Notes: generated from the letters alone by a model not told the origin. 64,000 nucleotides of DNA from Trichopria drosophilae (GCA_030407085.1 CM059584.1:129493501-129557500); one strand, 5' to 3'. Shown: positions 22,076 through 34,024, counted from the first letter of the stretch. A program made the numbers and translations.

Positions 22076-24248
22076 TGAGCGGATTCAACAATTTTCGTTT
22101 TGTTCCTTACACTATAACGCTTAAATGATTCCAGAATTTTTAAATCCTACTTTTTGTCTAGCCATTTCCAGGAAGCTTAGATAGTGGTGGTAACTCGAAC
22201 TTCAGATACTTTCCATAACTCAAATGCAAAAATGTCGTGCTGAAATGAGCTTCAGTTAACTCCTCCTCCGTTTGTAGAACTACCCATATAGATCTACTAG
22301 TAACTTATCCCTTGCTATAACGTTATACTGAAAGGGGTCTAACCAATAAAGAAAAAGGCTTCATCGACTAAACTTGGAATTATTAAGGACTAATTCGTTC
22401 GTCCGTCAAACTGTTTTAATTTATGTCCCTTATAACTTGTTAAACTATAGAATTAAGTGCTCCTTGCGAAAAAATTAAAAGCCAGGACAGTAGAACCGTA
22501 CTCGAGTCTGACCGAGCGTGACAATGTCAGGTTTTTAAAGATTCAAATAAATTATGCCACATGGAAGAAAGCGGGGATGATGTCGTGCGCCTCCGTGGAG
22601 AACGTTGACGAACTTTCGATGTCTCGGCTAGTCGCGTTTCGAGAATCGTAGCCGATCTCGATTCATAGGGTAATTATCTGCTTTTGATAGAAGGAGGTTA
22701 GTTGGAATGAGAATGTCATTTTACAAACTCGCGATAGATGGAATGATAAAACTTGGATCTGATTACTGAATAAATTGATGCATCAGCATACAAGTTCTTT
22801 TTTAATTTATACAATTGCTGCAGCAGCGACGTCTTTTTATTTTACTTGAAATATCGTCATGAGCCAACGGCGTCTTTCGATTAAACTAGATTTTATGTGG
22901 AATGGCATGACGTAATCGATACGGAGAGCCAAGAAATTGCCAAACGCCGGGACATTTTCTTCCCTTGTTATAAAATAGCCTACTGTTTATGGAATTTTAA
23001 TTTAAATGCCTTGATTAGTCTTCATATCCTTCGTGCAGGGGGTTGAGCAATCTCCAGGAAGGAATATTTTACTTTTTCATCGACTTTCATTATTTTTTCG
23101 TGAAAGCAATTCCAATCTTGCATTTTAATTCTGGTTTTCGCTTCGATAGACCACCATTATGTACATCCGGCCCAAAGGGGTACTGGGGAGCTTCGACTCC
23201 TATATCCTCCATGATATTACGAATTTAACTTATTGCATATGAATAGTTTGGATGAAAATATCATAGCGAAGATTAAAACCGATATTTCAAAGAAGATCGT
23301 AATTTAAAAGATATTTATTGATGATTTGATTGGATGTATAAAAGATGATTGGCAAATTTAAATACGTTTAGGAAGATAAGGACACTGTAGTAAAAACAAC
23401 TACTATTTTAGTTAGGTAAACCTCGTTTGAATAGTTTTACTACTTTTTCTTTAGTGAATAATTACAATTTGAGTAAAGTTTTTTTTTAAATTTAGTCCAA
23501 CTAGTTTGTAAATCTCATTCCAGTAACTACATGTCTAGTTCGGAATGGTTACTGGAACTAATAAAATGCAGTTGAGGACCTATGTTTAGTAGTTGCATAG
23601 AAGTACCAAAATAGCACACGTTATTCATTCAACGTATCTAGAATATGCTAGTGGAACTTTAGCAATATTCCCTGGAAATATTCCATTCATATTTCAGGAA
23701 AAATCAAACGTCCAACGTTTGGAAGTTTCCTTTGAAATCTATCCTTGTATATTATAAATATAGTCCAAATTTTTCTTGTCCGTAATGCTTTTTCATAAGT
23801 GAAAACGTTTTTGTAGAGAATTTTTGTTTTCTTGGTAACAAACGGAACTTAACGATGTTGAAATAAAATAAAAACAATTTTGAAGTTTCAACCTATATTT
23901 AGGCCCTCATCAGAAATACATAGTTAAAATCTGTAAATTATAAGAATAATTGTTACAATTCAGTAAGGATATTAAATTTTGTTGTTAAAAAGTGTACAAA
24001 TATTCAGTATTTATTATAATTTATCACCCGAAGTCAAATATTTAGTTAGTAAATAATAGATAACAAATTTTCCCTTACCTTGAAATGTCCATGAAGCGGA
24101 AGAGCAAAGAAAAAATTAATATATGCTATTTTGAAAGAAAAGAGATATAAATTTTTTTTTGTTTCCTTGTATATTGTTGACGACATTCATTCTTATGTTT
24201 TGTTTGATTTAATTCCATTCTTTATTGCATTTATCTTAGCATTCTTGC
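22076..24248. other. Spacer, no gene seen
   Basis: The stretch is largely AT-rich. A weak inverted pair (CCAGTAACTACATG against GGTTACTGG) lies at 23519-23555. The frame at 22457-22651 has no recognisable domain. Confidence 0.4.
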
Positions 24249-24250
24249 TA

Positions 24251-24516
24251 CAGTAGTCCTTCCCTTATTCTAATTTGTCCAGTCAGGCAAGATGGCGGCC
24301 TTCTTCCCTTATTCTAATTTTCCTCTCTCCCCCAGTACTTAGATTTGTAGTCTCACTTTTGTCTCGTTTTCTTTTGTTGCGCATGCGCCGTTATTGGCAT
24401 TTAGAAAATCCACACGTCAACACCCGTCAGTGGGGAGAAAGCGTGAGGGGAAATATTAGAATAGGGGTAGAGAAAAAATTAGAATAAGGGAAATTAGAAT
24501 AAGGGAAGGAGTACTG
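24251..24516. mobile_element. pogo/Tigger-like MITE, 266 bp
   Basis: Terminal inverted repeats begin CAGTAGTCCTTCCCTTATTC on the left and CAGTACTCCTTCCCTTATTC on the inverted right end, flanked by TA at 24249-24250 and 24517-24518. A TA duplication with a CAGT start is the known signature of pogo/Tigger-type non-autonomous elements. CCCTTATTCTAATTT is repeated again just inside both ends. The interior is GC-richer and non-coding. Confidence 0.85.
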
Positions 24517-25603
24517 TATTTTGAAGGGCTGCTCTTGAATTTTGTACATCAGTTTACGGATCCTCCGGTTTAATTCAATGTTTCTTTTTTAATCGGATGT
24601 AGCACCACGTTTTAAAGTTACATGTAGGAGAATGTTTACTAACCCTCATTAAACCTTCTCTGTTGACATTAAAAACGAATTCTTATAAACAGACATTGAA
24701 GTTTAATGCTAGTCCACCACCCCCTTGTCAGAAGTGTTCTGAGTGAAGGTGGCATGCCTACCTTGTCTGACATAATTAAATTCGCTAACTACCCGAAAGT
24801 TCCGACAAATTCTCCTTCTGCAAATAAAGAGAAGGACAGAACCCGCGAATGAGTGGCAAAATAAATGCGCCTACATGAATCAGTTTCTACCAATTGGATG
24901 GGATGAGTCGGGGTGGGGGCGCCACCAGGTTCGCGTGCTCGTTGAGAAATCGTGGTTTATAAATTATGACATGACAGGAAGCGAAGGACGTTGGGTTGCG
25001 AGCTCATCCTAACAATATACACGTATATATATATATAAGGTTGGTCTTAAATCGGTGCATTGCGCGAGGGTGTCCCCACCATACCCTTCCAAGAATCGGA
25101 TCGTCGCGGCACGTCGCCCAAAAAAAAAAACTTCGCCCTCTACCGAATGCACCACACGCAAATTTGACGTTAACGTTGGGCAAACGTTTAATTTGCCGAG
25201 AGCGCGACCTGAAATGGCACGCGATCGTATTCTTTAGTGAAAGCTCAGGAAATGCTCGCGGGTTATCTCATTTCGAACCTTACAGGCAGTGGTGTTACCT
25301 TATCCTTGGATTAGTCTTAAATTTACCCCCAAGACGCAAAACTCGAATTGGTCATTTGGTTTCCGTTTACACTTTTGTGTGTGGTATACTTTAATAATCG
25401 TATAATAGAAAATCTTATTATAAAGTGACAGTAAAATGTCAGTGTACTGTACTGCAGTAATCAATGTTTATTGAATGAATTATAAATACGAACACATTCC
25501 TTCTATATAAATAGAAACTTTCCTCCTGAATCGTGCATGCTTATAACAACATTCACGATTTACGTACAAAAAATACCAAACAAGTGGTCATGAAAAGTGC
25601 ACA
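24517..25603. other. Mixed single-copy sequence, no gene seen
   Basis: The part at 24880-25330 is CpG-richer and gives overlapping plus-strand frames (24996-25394, 25055-25237). They have no recognisable motif and shift frame relative to each other. A TATATATATAAGG lies near 25027, but nothing downstream supports a gene. Confidence 0.35.
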
Positions 25604-25605
25604 TA

Positions 25606-25912
25606 CACTGAGAGAAATTTAAGACATCAGCTGTAATAGGTATAGCGGCAGAGATGTCCTAAGACAATCACCGCGCAACTTTTAAGATGGCTGCTGTCCC
25701 AAAATAAAAAAACGTCTATTATGCCAATACTCCATTTGTACATAGTAACATCCTCTTCCACTAGAACACTGGTAGTCTATATTTTGGACAACTGCTGACC
25801 CAAACTGTGGCAGCCGTTATCTTAATCGACGAATGGCATCCATGTCCCATTTTACACTGTAGGCATCTCTACTACTACGTCTGTAATTTAAAAAAAAAAA
25901 ATTCTCTCAGTG
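25606..25912. mobile_element. TA-flanked MITE with CACTGAGAGAA ends, 307 bp
   Basis: The left end CACTGAGAGAA and the right end TTCTCTCAGTG are exact complements with TA on both outer sides (25604-25605, 25913-25914). The interior is single-copy-like with no frame. Elements starting the same way occur at 26152 and 57631, though their interiors differ. Non-autonomous; the TA duplication suggests a Tc1/mariner-type mobiliser. Confidence 0.75.
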
Positions 25913-26151
25913 TATGGACTGGGCCGACATGACAGACGAACGCGAGTACATTACGCTTGCGATTCTAACTTATTTGCTTTTCAGAACTTTGTATGCTGTT
26001 TAGAGTAGGTGAAATGTCTTTATAATACCTGTTTTAAAATTATTTTTATTGGGTTTAAACTTATTACTAGTAATGCCAATAAATGTGAACAATGAATTTT
26101 TTTGTTTATGCTGTTGAACGGACGCGTTTCATAGTAATATAACTGCTGCTG

Positions 26152-27981
26152 TACTGAGAGAATGTTTGTTTACAGTTAATGTAACATCTTCGTAGTAAAG
26201 CTAACAAAATAAAATTTGGTCTTAGCTAATTAACACCCAACAGGACACAAATTTCACCAAGATTTTCGGAACATTTCTTGACATTAAAAACCAATTCAAA
26301 AAATTTTAGAAAAAACATTTTCGACGTAAAATTGATCGATCTTTCCTAATCTGTTGCTAAAAATCAGTTATGCTTGGTTTTGTACAAAAAAATCCGATTT
26401 TTTCACAGACAAATATTTTTTATTCGGTATTTTCACGTTGGAAACGGTGACGGAGATCACTGATCGGTGAAAATATCGTGTCTTCAATCCTTTAACTTTA
26501 AAATGTGCATGATAGCATTTTGAAAATAAAGTTGGAAACTGACAAAATGGCGGTTCAAACACGAAAAGAACGTGCGAAAATCTTCTGAATTTTTTATTCG
26601 AAAATGATAGGCTTTCGGAAAAAATGTCGCTGAACAAAAAGTTCTTAGAATTGATCAAAGAATACGCTCAAATTTTTTCAGCATTTTTAAAACACTTTTC
26701 TTCATTTGCAAAATCGCAAAGATTTGAAAAGATATGAAAAGTCATAGAAAAATTGCGAAAACATTTCGAGGTTTTCTGTGATCGATTTTAAGAACTTTCT
26801 GTGCCGTCACATGTTTTGCGAAGGTCTATCGTTACCAAATAAAAAATGGCTGAACTTTTCAAAACAGGGAAACAGGCATTTTTTTATTTGAAAATGATCG
26901 AATTTCGCAAAAAAATGTTGCGAAACAAAAAGTTCTTAGAATCGATCAAAGAAAACCATGAAATTTGTTCACAATTTTTCAACGACTTTTCATCTTTTTT
27001 CAAAATTTTGCGATTTTGAAAATGAAGAAAAGTCTTTTAAAAATTCTAAAAAATTTGAGCGTATTCTTTGATCAATTCTAAGAACTTTTTGTTCAGCGAC
27101 ATTCTTTCCGAAAGCCTATCATTATCGAAATAAAAATTGAGGAGCTTTTCGCCGTTCTTTTCGCGTTTGAGTCGCCATTTTGACAGTTTCCAAATTTATT
27201 TTCGAAATGCTATCATGCACATTTCAAAGTTAAAGGTCCGAGGACACCATATTTTCACCGATCAGTGATCTCCCGTTGCCAATGTGAAAATGCCGATTTA
27301 AAAAATATTTGTCATTGAAAAACTCTGATTTGTTTTGTGAAAAACCAAGCATAACTTATTTGGAATGGCTCGATTGATTTTTTAACAGCAGATTCGGAAA
27401 GATCGATCACTGTTACATCAAAAATATTTTTTCTAACATTTTTTTAATTGGTTTTAAATGTCAAGAAATATTCTGAAAATCTTGGTGAAATTTGTGTTCT
27501 CTTGGGTGTTAATGGGTTAAGGTAAGGTACTTTATTCTGAAGTTACCGTAATCTGAAATTCGGTTAAATTTGTTATGTTGATATTTAATATAAGAATTTT
27601 AAATATTAATGTTGGGTTATACATGAGATGCACATTTACAGGCTTATATAGTTTCACCGAAACAGAGATAAACAAATATACACAGTACACACGCGTTGTA
27701 ATTCGATTTTCTGTGAATTTTTAGACACATTGTGTTGACATGCGCATTTCAAAGGACAAAATTTAATGTAAGATTTATTAACAGTTAATGAACGCTCATT
27801 GAATGTTAAAATATGTGAGTTAATATACAATAACTTTTCTGACATACACGAAAGTGCTGGTCTTTTCATCTGAAAGTTACCTCTCGTTTTTGACTTTACA
27901 GTTACTATTATAACTTTACAATTAATGTAAGAGCCTTGAAATTAGCTGACATTAACTATTAGTAAATAATTTTTCTCAGTG
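26152..27981. mobile_element. CACTGAGAG-type MITE split by a foldback insertion
   Basis: The left part (26152-26225) begins TACTGAGAGAATG and continues TTTACAGTTAATGTAAC and AGTAAAGCTAACA. The right part (27521-27981) continues AAGGTAAGGTACTTTATTCTG and ends TTTTTCTCAGTG. The uninterrupted paralogue at 57631-57800 runs straight through GGTCTTAAGGTAAG. The intact element without its insertion would be about 535 bp. The frame at 27654-27869 minus inside it is not a gene. Confidence 0.75.
26226..27516. mobile_element. 1.3-kb TTAA-inserted foldback element (piggyBac-like ends)
   Basis: The entire 1291 bp folds on itself around position 26871. The right end read inward is TTAA-CCCATTAACACCC; the left end is TTAG-CTAATTAACACCC, the same with three substitutions. 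The target tetranucleotides are 26222-26225 and 27517-27520. Inner arms share AGGACACAAATTTCACCAAG, GATCGATCTTTCC and TGATCGGTGAAAATAT in inverted pairing. TTAA plus CCC is the piggyBac signature. The open frame at 26368-26658 minus is arm sequence, not a gene. Confidence 0.85.
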
Positions 27982-28194
27982 TGGTAATTTATCGAGTTAT
28001 ATAATAAATTATATAATAAATATAATGGCACGGACTCCAGGTACGGTGAAATTGTCTTACCTATTCGAATATCGTTGATAAAGGTTCGTTAAAAAGTGCG
28101 TTAAATCTTGTTAATTAGTTAACATAATTTTGCGAGGTTTATTTTATGTCATTAGCAATTAAATCTATCTATCAAAAAAGTAGTTTATTTTTAA

Positions 28195-28480
28195 AACACC
28201 GCTGTCCATACGGGTGTACTTTTGATGCCTGTTGTTCGTGCGTAAAGTTCACTTTTACGCACACCTGACGACAAAATTCGTAAATTGAACGGTCGTGCGT
28301 AAAGTGGTACTTTACGCACTCAGCCAGGCATAAAAACTTGACGCACTCCCTTTACGCACCCAATTACAAAAACTAGCATACCTAACATGGGTGTATTGTT
28401 AAATTAAGCCTTCGGCGCCTCGTATATGTACAGTTCCCGCCCGGTGCGTAAAAGTACACTTTACACCCTTGTTAGGTAAT
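28195..28480. repeat. Cluster of GTGCGTAAA / TTTACGCAC palindromes
   Basis: GTGCGTAAAG and CTTTACGCAC or CTTTTACGCAC occur as paired inverted copies: GTGCGTAAAGTTCACTTT followed by TACGCAC near 28240-28262, GTGCGTAAAGTGGTACTTT followed by ACGCAC near 28295-28319, a single CCTTTACGCACCC near 28349, and GTGCGTAAAAGTACACTTT near 28444. The spacing within each pair is 3-8 bases. A related group lies at 33890-34030. The function is unknown; they may be ends of very small transposons or protein-binding palindromes. Confidence 0.6.
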
Positions 28481-28774
28481 ATATTATTGTCAAAAACTGT
28501 TTATTTTATACGAAAGCTTATACTTTCGTAAACAAAACACGCTTAAGAACAATTAAATTTGATAAAATATAAAATTATAATGTTTAAAATACGGAAGGCT
28601 AATATGCTCCTAAAACGGAATGGTCTGGAAGTCGTGTGCATCTCTGTTCCATGACCTATTGTGGAACAGTCATAATTGTCGGTTGTGATAAAAATTGAAT
28701 TTTAATTTAACTTAAGAAGGGTCGATATTCCATTATAAGATCTTCCACAAACACTGTTTATAATCATGAACATA

Positions 28775-29047
28775 CAGTAGACACTCGATATAAGAACTAC
28801 GTCCGTTCCGAGCTTCCCCGCCAAGCGCCGATATAAGAACCATTGGAGGGGAATTGATGCTTCCCCTTCTCTTGTATGTATCAATGTATGTATAGGTGGA
28901 CTCGACGGATGCGCGGAACGGTTCATACCAGCAAAAAGTGTATGGAGGGGATACATCTCGAATGTTCATAGGCACTGTAATGGTCAAAAAAGTGTTCTTA
29001 TACCGATCGGTTCTTATAGGGATGGTTCTTATATCGAGCGTCTACTG
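28775..29047. mobile_element. pogo/Tigger-like MITE, 273 bp
   Basis: The left terminus is CAGTAGACACTCGATATAAG and the right terminus, read inversely, is CAGTAGACGCTCGATATAAG, with TA at 28773-28774 and 29048-29049. The GATATAAGAAC block repeats subterminally. The element is non-coding; the minus-strand frames at 28702-28987 are read-through of it. It shares the CAGTAG start and TA target with 24251-24516 but not the interior, so it is a different subfamily. Confidence 0.85.
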
Positions 29048-29049
29048 TA

Positions 29050-30007
29050 ATATATATCGTAAAATAACCTTATCATTGACTGGTTAATTATTATAAATGT
29101 TTATTATTTTTTAAGAAATTTTAAACAATAAATAATAAAGATTAAAAAATAATTTGTTAATTTTCAATTTTTTTCAGGAACTATTCCCTGTTTTCTTTAA
29201 TAATATCATCATTAGCACTTTTTAAAATTTTACGTAAATAATATGATAGTTTGTTCATGATATGACTTTGGAATATCAATTCTCCTTAAACGCAGGCAGT
29301 GAAATTATTGACAAATAGTATTATTTGTTAACTCAGTTACATAAAAGATCTTACAAAAATTTCTTATTATGAATCCTGTAGTGGTTATGAAAATCATGCA
29401 GCATTATTTAACTTTAAACTTTATTTTATTCTTTTAGTTCTACTATAAACTTTGTTAATTTCAAATTGCCTAGTATAATCTTAGGAAAAAGTAAACAAAT
29501 TGTATTTCTATAATAACTTCATGTAAAACTATAAATTATTTAAGTTCAGTTTTTTCTCATGACAAATGTCAAATTAAAACTTACCATTCAAATTGTTAGA
29601 ATGAAAATTATTTTTCAACAATCCGAATAAATTACTTTTTTAATGAAATGTAATTTTTACAACACTTATTTAACGAAATCTAACATACGTTCAATCAATT
29701 TTTCGACATACGTTAATGTAGTAATAAAGGATGGGTGTGAATAAAGCTGACACAAAAATTCTTTTGGAAACGTGATTTACTTTTTTAATTTCTATTAATA
29801 ATTACACGTAACAAGACGGATATTTTATACAATTCATTTTTTTAAAATACAAACTGTGTTCAACATTTTCAACCTAATTTTCTGATTTTCTTCGAAATAA
29901 CGTAATTCATATATTTCATTAATGATATTATATTAACTCTAACGTCTAAATTATTGAAATATACTCAAAAGTATCATAAATTCCCTGTAGTTGACAAGAT
30001 CGAGTTT
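29050..30007. other. Very AT-rich spacer downstream of the decayed gene
   Basis: Roughly 1 kb of A/T-rich sequence without exon, tRNA or repeat that I can name. Confidence 0.4.
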
Positions 30008-30831
30008 TCATGTTGAACCTTTGATCATTTCGATAATGTGGTATTTCAATGGAATCAATATATTTATAACGTTTTTAAAGAGCTTCACATGACCTATCGG
30101 TGTATTTAATTTATCTAATAAATTACTGATTTCAAATTTATTCATAAGCATCTTAACGTCAGGGTCTTCTAAATTAATATTCTTTTGTTTTGTGAAATTC
30201 AAAACTTCATGACTCAAATATCGGAAAAAACAATCATTACAAATTGTTAACACCATATGGACAAGTCCTTCCTCCCCCTTCCGGCCGCCAAGAAATGGTT
30301 TCGTTTCTCGTGCAATTTCTACTGTAAATTATCAGAAATATTTAAAGATTTTTAGACAAAATAGCACAATTTCAGTAGTTACTTTTTTGGAAGTACTGAT
30401 TGTTTTAACATTAGAGAAAAGTACTCTAAAATACATTAACAATTTTTTGTAATGAATAATAATTATTTTTTTCGTTGACAAAGATGATTATTTACTAATT
30501 CTGTACTTACTTTTGATTGCAGCAATTACGTTTCTTGAATGAACATTTTTAAATAAATGGTTTAAACAATTATTGTTTCAACAAATTATAAAAATTTCTC
30601 TATTAATTTTGTTCATATCTTCAGACAAAATATAACCTACAAATAACAAATTTTATAGAAATCCGTTAATTTATACTTTCATTATAGCCGAAACATTTGT
30701 CTGAATACAAAAGTTCATATAGATCATTACATATTTGTTTTTTTTTGTGTCCAGTATAGAAGTTAACGATTTTTTGTATGTTTTTTATAATATATAAGAA
30801 GTATTTCAACGAAGTTGAAATTATTTACAGA
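30008..30831 (-). pseudogene. C-terminal exons of an unrecognised protein, with an in-frame stop
   Basis: Three exons join in consistent phase on the minus strand. Exon a is 30831-30677, with a possible TTCAG acceptor and GTATAA donor. Exon b is 30636-30511, with a TTTGTAG acceptor and GTAAGT donor. Exon c is 30321-30008, with a TTTACAG acceptor and terminal TGA. Both junctions split a codon after base 1. Visible segments are DLYELLYSDKCFGYNES in a, HLFKNVHSRNVIAAIK in b, and EIARETKPFLGGRKG then EGLVHMVLTICNDCFFRYLS in c, which encodes 103 codons plus a stop. Exon b has a TGA at 30580-30578, possibly a CGA-to-TGA change. Exon a keeps its final frame only from about 30812; an alternative frame opens upstream, so an indel in the A-run near 30775 is likely. 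I do not recognise the family. The phase agreement argues for real ancestral coding sequence; the lesions argue for decay, or for assembly errors in a live gene. Confidence 0.5.
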
Positions 30832-33106
30832 CTGAATTCAATGTGTGCCCGTCAAAAATGTTGTTTTTTGAAACGAGTTACGTTTAGAAATTTAACTTTT
30901 TAAGTCATAGTTCTTACGTAAAGGTGGCACACATTCGATTAAGGTTTCTATTTACTCGTTATGGTGTAGATAACGTATCTTCGTTGTGTGGTTGTCTAGA
31001 AATTTGTGTTAAAAAATTTATTTGATGTTGAGTGCCAATTTGTCACATTTCAAAAAAAAGTTGTTCCGCAAGTTTGAAGGCGTACAGTTTTATTTCTACG
31101 TAAGGCACATTCTTGTCACAAGGATTTTTTATTTATTTATTCCTCCAACAACTTGTGGTATATGCTGCAAGGTTTAGAATACTTCATCAAAGAAATTGTT
31201 TTGCCTCAATTGAAAAAAAGCAGACCATATCCCCCACAAGGAAATGTCGGATTTGCTGCTTGTGAACTATCGAACTTTAAAGTTCGTTCGTTTGCTTAAA
31301 GTTTTTTTTTTCATGTTTTTAGCGATTCATCCCAAAACATTAAGAAATTAAAAAAAACTATGCAATGTTCACACTATTTATAAATATGTTTGCGTCCAGG
31401 GAAGGCGTTCAAGACTCTGATGATGAACACACTTGATCGTCTGTGCGAAACGCAGTTTTAATGACAGTGAATACTGAGATATTTTTCAACATTCTCAATA
31501 GTAAAATGCTTTTTTCTAGCTATATAAATTAAAATAATAGTTATGAGTGTCGCGTGAACTGATATCTCAGTTTCGCAATTATTTACAAAGTTATTGTTTA
31601 CGATATTTATTATTGTCTACTTAATTAAGATCTTCTTCATTAATTTAAAACGGTCGAAAAGTTTTTGGAAAACATCTATGTCAATATAAAACGTAGATGA
31701 ATTAATGAATTATTTGCTGCTTTTTACTTGCACTCATTAGTTTCTCCATTATTGTAATCTTTGTTAAACACTTGATACATTTAAAGTGCACAAAGATTTA
31801 TTAAATGATGATGTTGCAAAATTATGTTTACCATCTTTACGTAATTTTTCTACTGTACGTAATTTAAAAAAACATTTACATTCACATAAAGGCCTGTGCA
31901 TGAACCTCAATATTGTTATTTATTGTGTAATAAAAAGTTTATCAAATACATGATCTATTTCGTTTCTTAGTCATTAATAAACCTATTTTATTCGTAATTG
32001 TAGTGTAAAAACTAGCCGATGACACATTTTGGAATGAGATATTACACCCCATTTATAAAATTCAAACATTCAATATCAAGACCCCTGTATCAAACACAAA
32101 TTAATTTAATGCAGGGGCATTCTTTGCCAATAGTCTACTTTCTAATTAATTATAAATTAATCACATAAAACTGAATCCAACGGAAGTTCCCTGTCGAAAT
32201 CTAATTTCTGAAATGAGACTACACATTGAAGATTGCTCAATTTATTTTGAATTTCATCGAGTAGCTGATCTAAACATCGGCATTTCTCAAATACAAACCC
32301 ATTAAGACACGGGGACACGTCCCATTTCGAAAACTGCCGATGGATCGTAGCTTTTGATTTAGCGACCCTATATTTGTGAATCCGACTTTCTCGGTTCTTA
32401 TCAAAACTACGTTATCGCATTATAACTCTCTGCCTGTGCGATTGTTACGGTCGCAGTTGGCCGCTTTTCGATAAATGTATCGATAAGCTCCGAATGACTT
32501 CTATTAAACCGAAAGTGCACGTCGAAGTACCTCAGTAACCAAAGCGTCGTTTCGGCTAATTTATTGGGTCACTCTGGTCATTTTCGTCCAATTCGAAAAT
32601 AAGGTTATTGCTAACTAAAATATTGCTTAAATAAACCTTTTCTGAACAATGATCAATTTAATACCTGCATTTAAAACTATTTAATAAATCGATATTCTAA
32701 AATCAAATAATAAATATTTTTGTTTGTTAAAATAATATAAAATATTCATATAAAACTAAAGTAAAAATTTTAAATTATATTGCATAAAAAAAAGTGACAT
32801 ATTGTGTTCTAAGAGCGGGAAATAAGGTAATACAATACATACCGAAAGCCACTTTACACCGTGTGTAAAATTGTATATTATGCAACAAGGGCGAAAATTT
32901 TGATCTTCGGTAATTGTGAAGTTTGTCGCCCGAGCTCAGCGAACCCACGTTACATACGATATTTTTTAACACGACGGGCGTGGGGCTCGATAATTCCGAA
33001 AGTTTCACCCTAAGTGCGTGAAAGCGAGCTTCGCGCACGGAGTATTAATAAACTACTTTTCCCACGCATTTGCATTTGAATACGTATAAGAACACGATGT
33101 TCTGCA
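30832..33106. other. AT-rich stretch with a single-copy island at 32200-32620
   Basis: No further exon of either minus-strand gene could be found by eye. In particular I saw no DEAH-like or other helicase motif on the minus strand here. The part at 32200-32620 and the part at 32880-33030 are more balanced in composition and may be regulatory. The 32775-33038 minus frame has no recognisable domain. Confidence 0.4.
32478..32485. promoter_or_regulatory. Candidate DRE site (TATCGATA)
   Basis: TATCGATA with a nearby TTCGATA (32466) lies in a CpG-containing island. TATCGATA is the known DRE core of many insect housekeeping promoters. It is upstream of the decayed minus-strand gene, so it could mark its promoter, but a single 8-mer is weak evidence. 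Confidence 0.2.
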
Positions 33107-33110
33107 TTAA

Positions 33111-33684
33111 CCCTTTGAAGCATACATTTTTCTTTACGTTGGATTGACTTGAAATTTGCTACTCGGGGGTTTTCGGGGTCGCTGATTACGAATCCGGAAT
33201 CAGATTTTCAAAATTCAAAATGGCGGATCCAATATGGCGGACATAAATATGAAAATCCATCGAAATATAATGTATCTCGTTACTTGGGGGGGGGGGGGGG
33301 GTTTCAGGGTTGCCGATTACGATTCCGGTATCAGATTTTTAAAATTCAAAATCGCAGATTCAATATGGAGGACAAAAATATGAAAATTCATTCAATTGTT
33401 GCGTTTTTACATCATGATGGCCGCCTTTTTGAATTTCGTAAAACCAATATCGGTATCATCATCAGCGATACCTAAAACCCTATTATACCAAATTTCAAAT
33501 GATTATCTTAAAAAACAGCGTCAAAAATGAATTCTTTCGAAACAGTAGTGTTTTTTTCATGTTTGTTTATTTATAAATCATATTATATTACTATCGTAAT
33601 AGAAAATAGCAAAAAGACCGATCTAAATGCGTTAACTGGAATTAAAATTAGCAAATATCAAAGAAATCGAGGTGGTAACGTGGG
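33111..33684. mobile_element. TTAA-flanked piggyBac-like MITE with 120-bp repeat units
   Basis: TTAA (33107-33110) is followed by CCCTTTGAAGCATACATTTT. The right end GGTGGTAACGTGGG is followed by TTAA (33685-33688). The left end parallels the element at 5323 (CCCTTTGCGGCATACATTTT) and the right end its GGTGGTAATCTGGG, so this copy has a shorter right terminus. Inside are two forward repeat units (33160-33260 and 33300-33390) and an inverted one (33415-33480). A 13-14 base G-run at 33287 interrupts a unit. The frame 33149-33475 is repeat-derived. Confidence 0.75.
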
Positions 33685-33859
33685 TTAAGAAACTTGACTA
33701 ATGACCGCAACACCCAAAGTTTCGTTCTTTTGAGACATTTTATGTCACAAGGGCAGAAAATATTGTGGTTTCCGGTACAAGTACGAAAAGTACCTTCGGA
33801 CGATTGGAAACTCGCAACTTGAACGGAACGCGGGTGTAAAATGTGGCAGAAAAAATTCA

Positions 33860-34024
33860 AACGTACAAACACTGTAAAGAAATAGTACATTATGCCACTT
33901 GTGCATAAAATTGTACTTTTACGCACGAGGAGGATATCGTAGTTTTTGTACTACAATGCGTAAAGTTTGATTTTACGTACTGTTTTGACTTTTGCGCACT
34001 ATTGTTGACTTTTATGCGCAGCGT
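33860..34024. repeat. Second cluster of TGCGTAAA / TTTACGCA motifs
   Basis: GTACTTTTACGCACGAGG (near 33914), CAATGCGTAAAGTTTG (near 33955), ATTTTACGTACTG, TTTTGCGCACTATTG and TTTATGCGCAGCGTAAAATA form a run of diverged copies of the palindromic motif seen at 28195-28480. It leads directly into the duplicated 0.53-kb segment, whose interior also carries TTTACACTCTTGGGCGCAAA. Confidence 0.5.

Noticed and set aside
24996..25394. 132-codon plus-strand frame
   Set aside because: It sits in a CpG-rich piece with overlapping frames. The composition is unlike a known protein and there is no homologue I recognise.
30578..30580. TGA in exon b read as selenocysteine
   Set aside because: The residue context is not a selenoprotein motif, no SECIS was evident, and selenoprotein loss is known in Hymenoptera. 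A nonsense mutation or base error is simpler.
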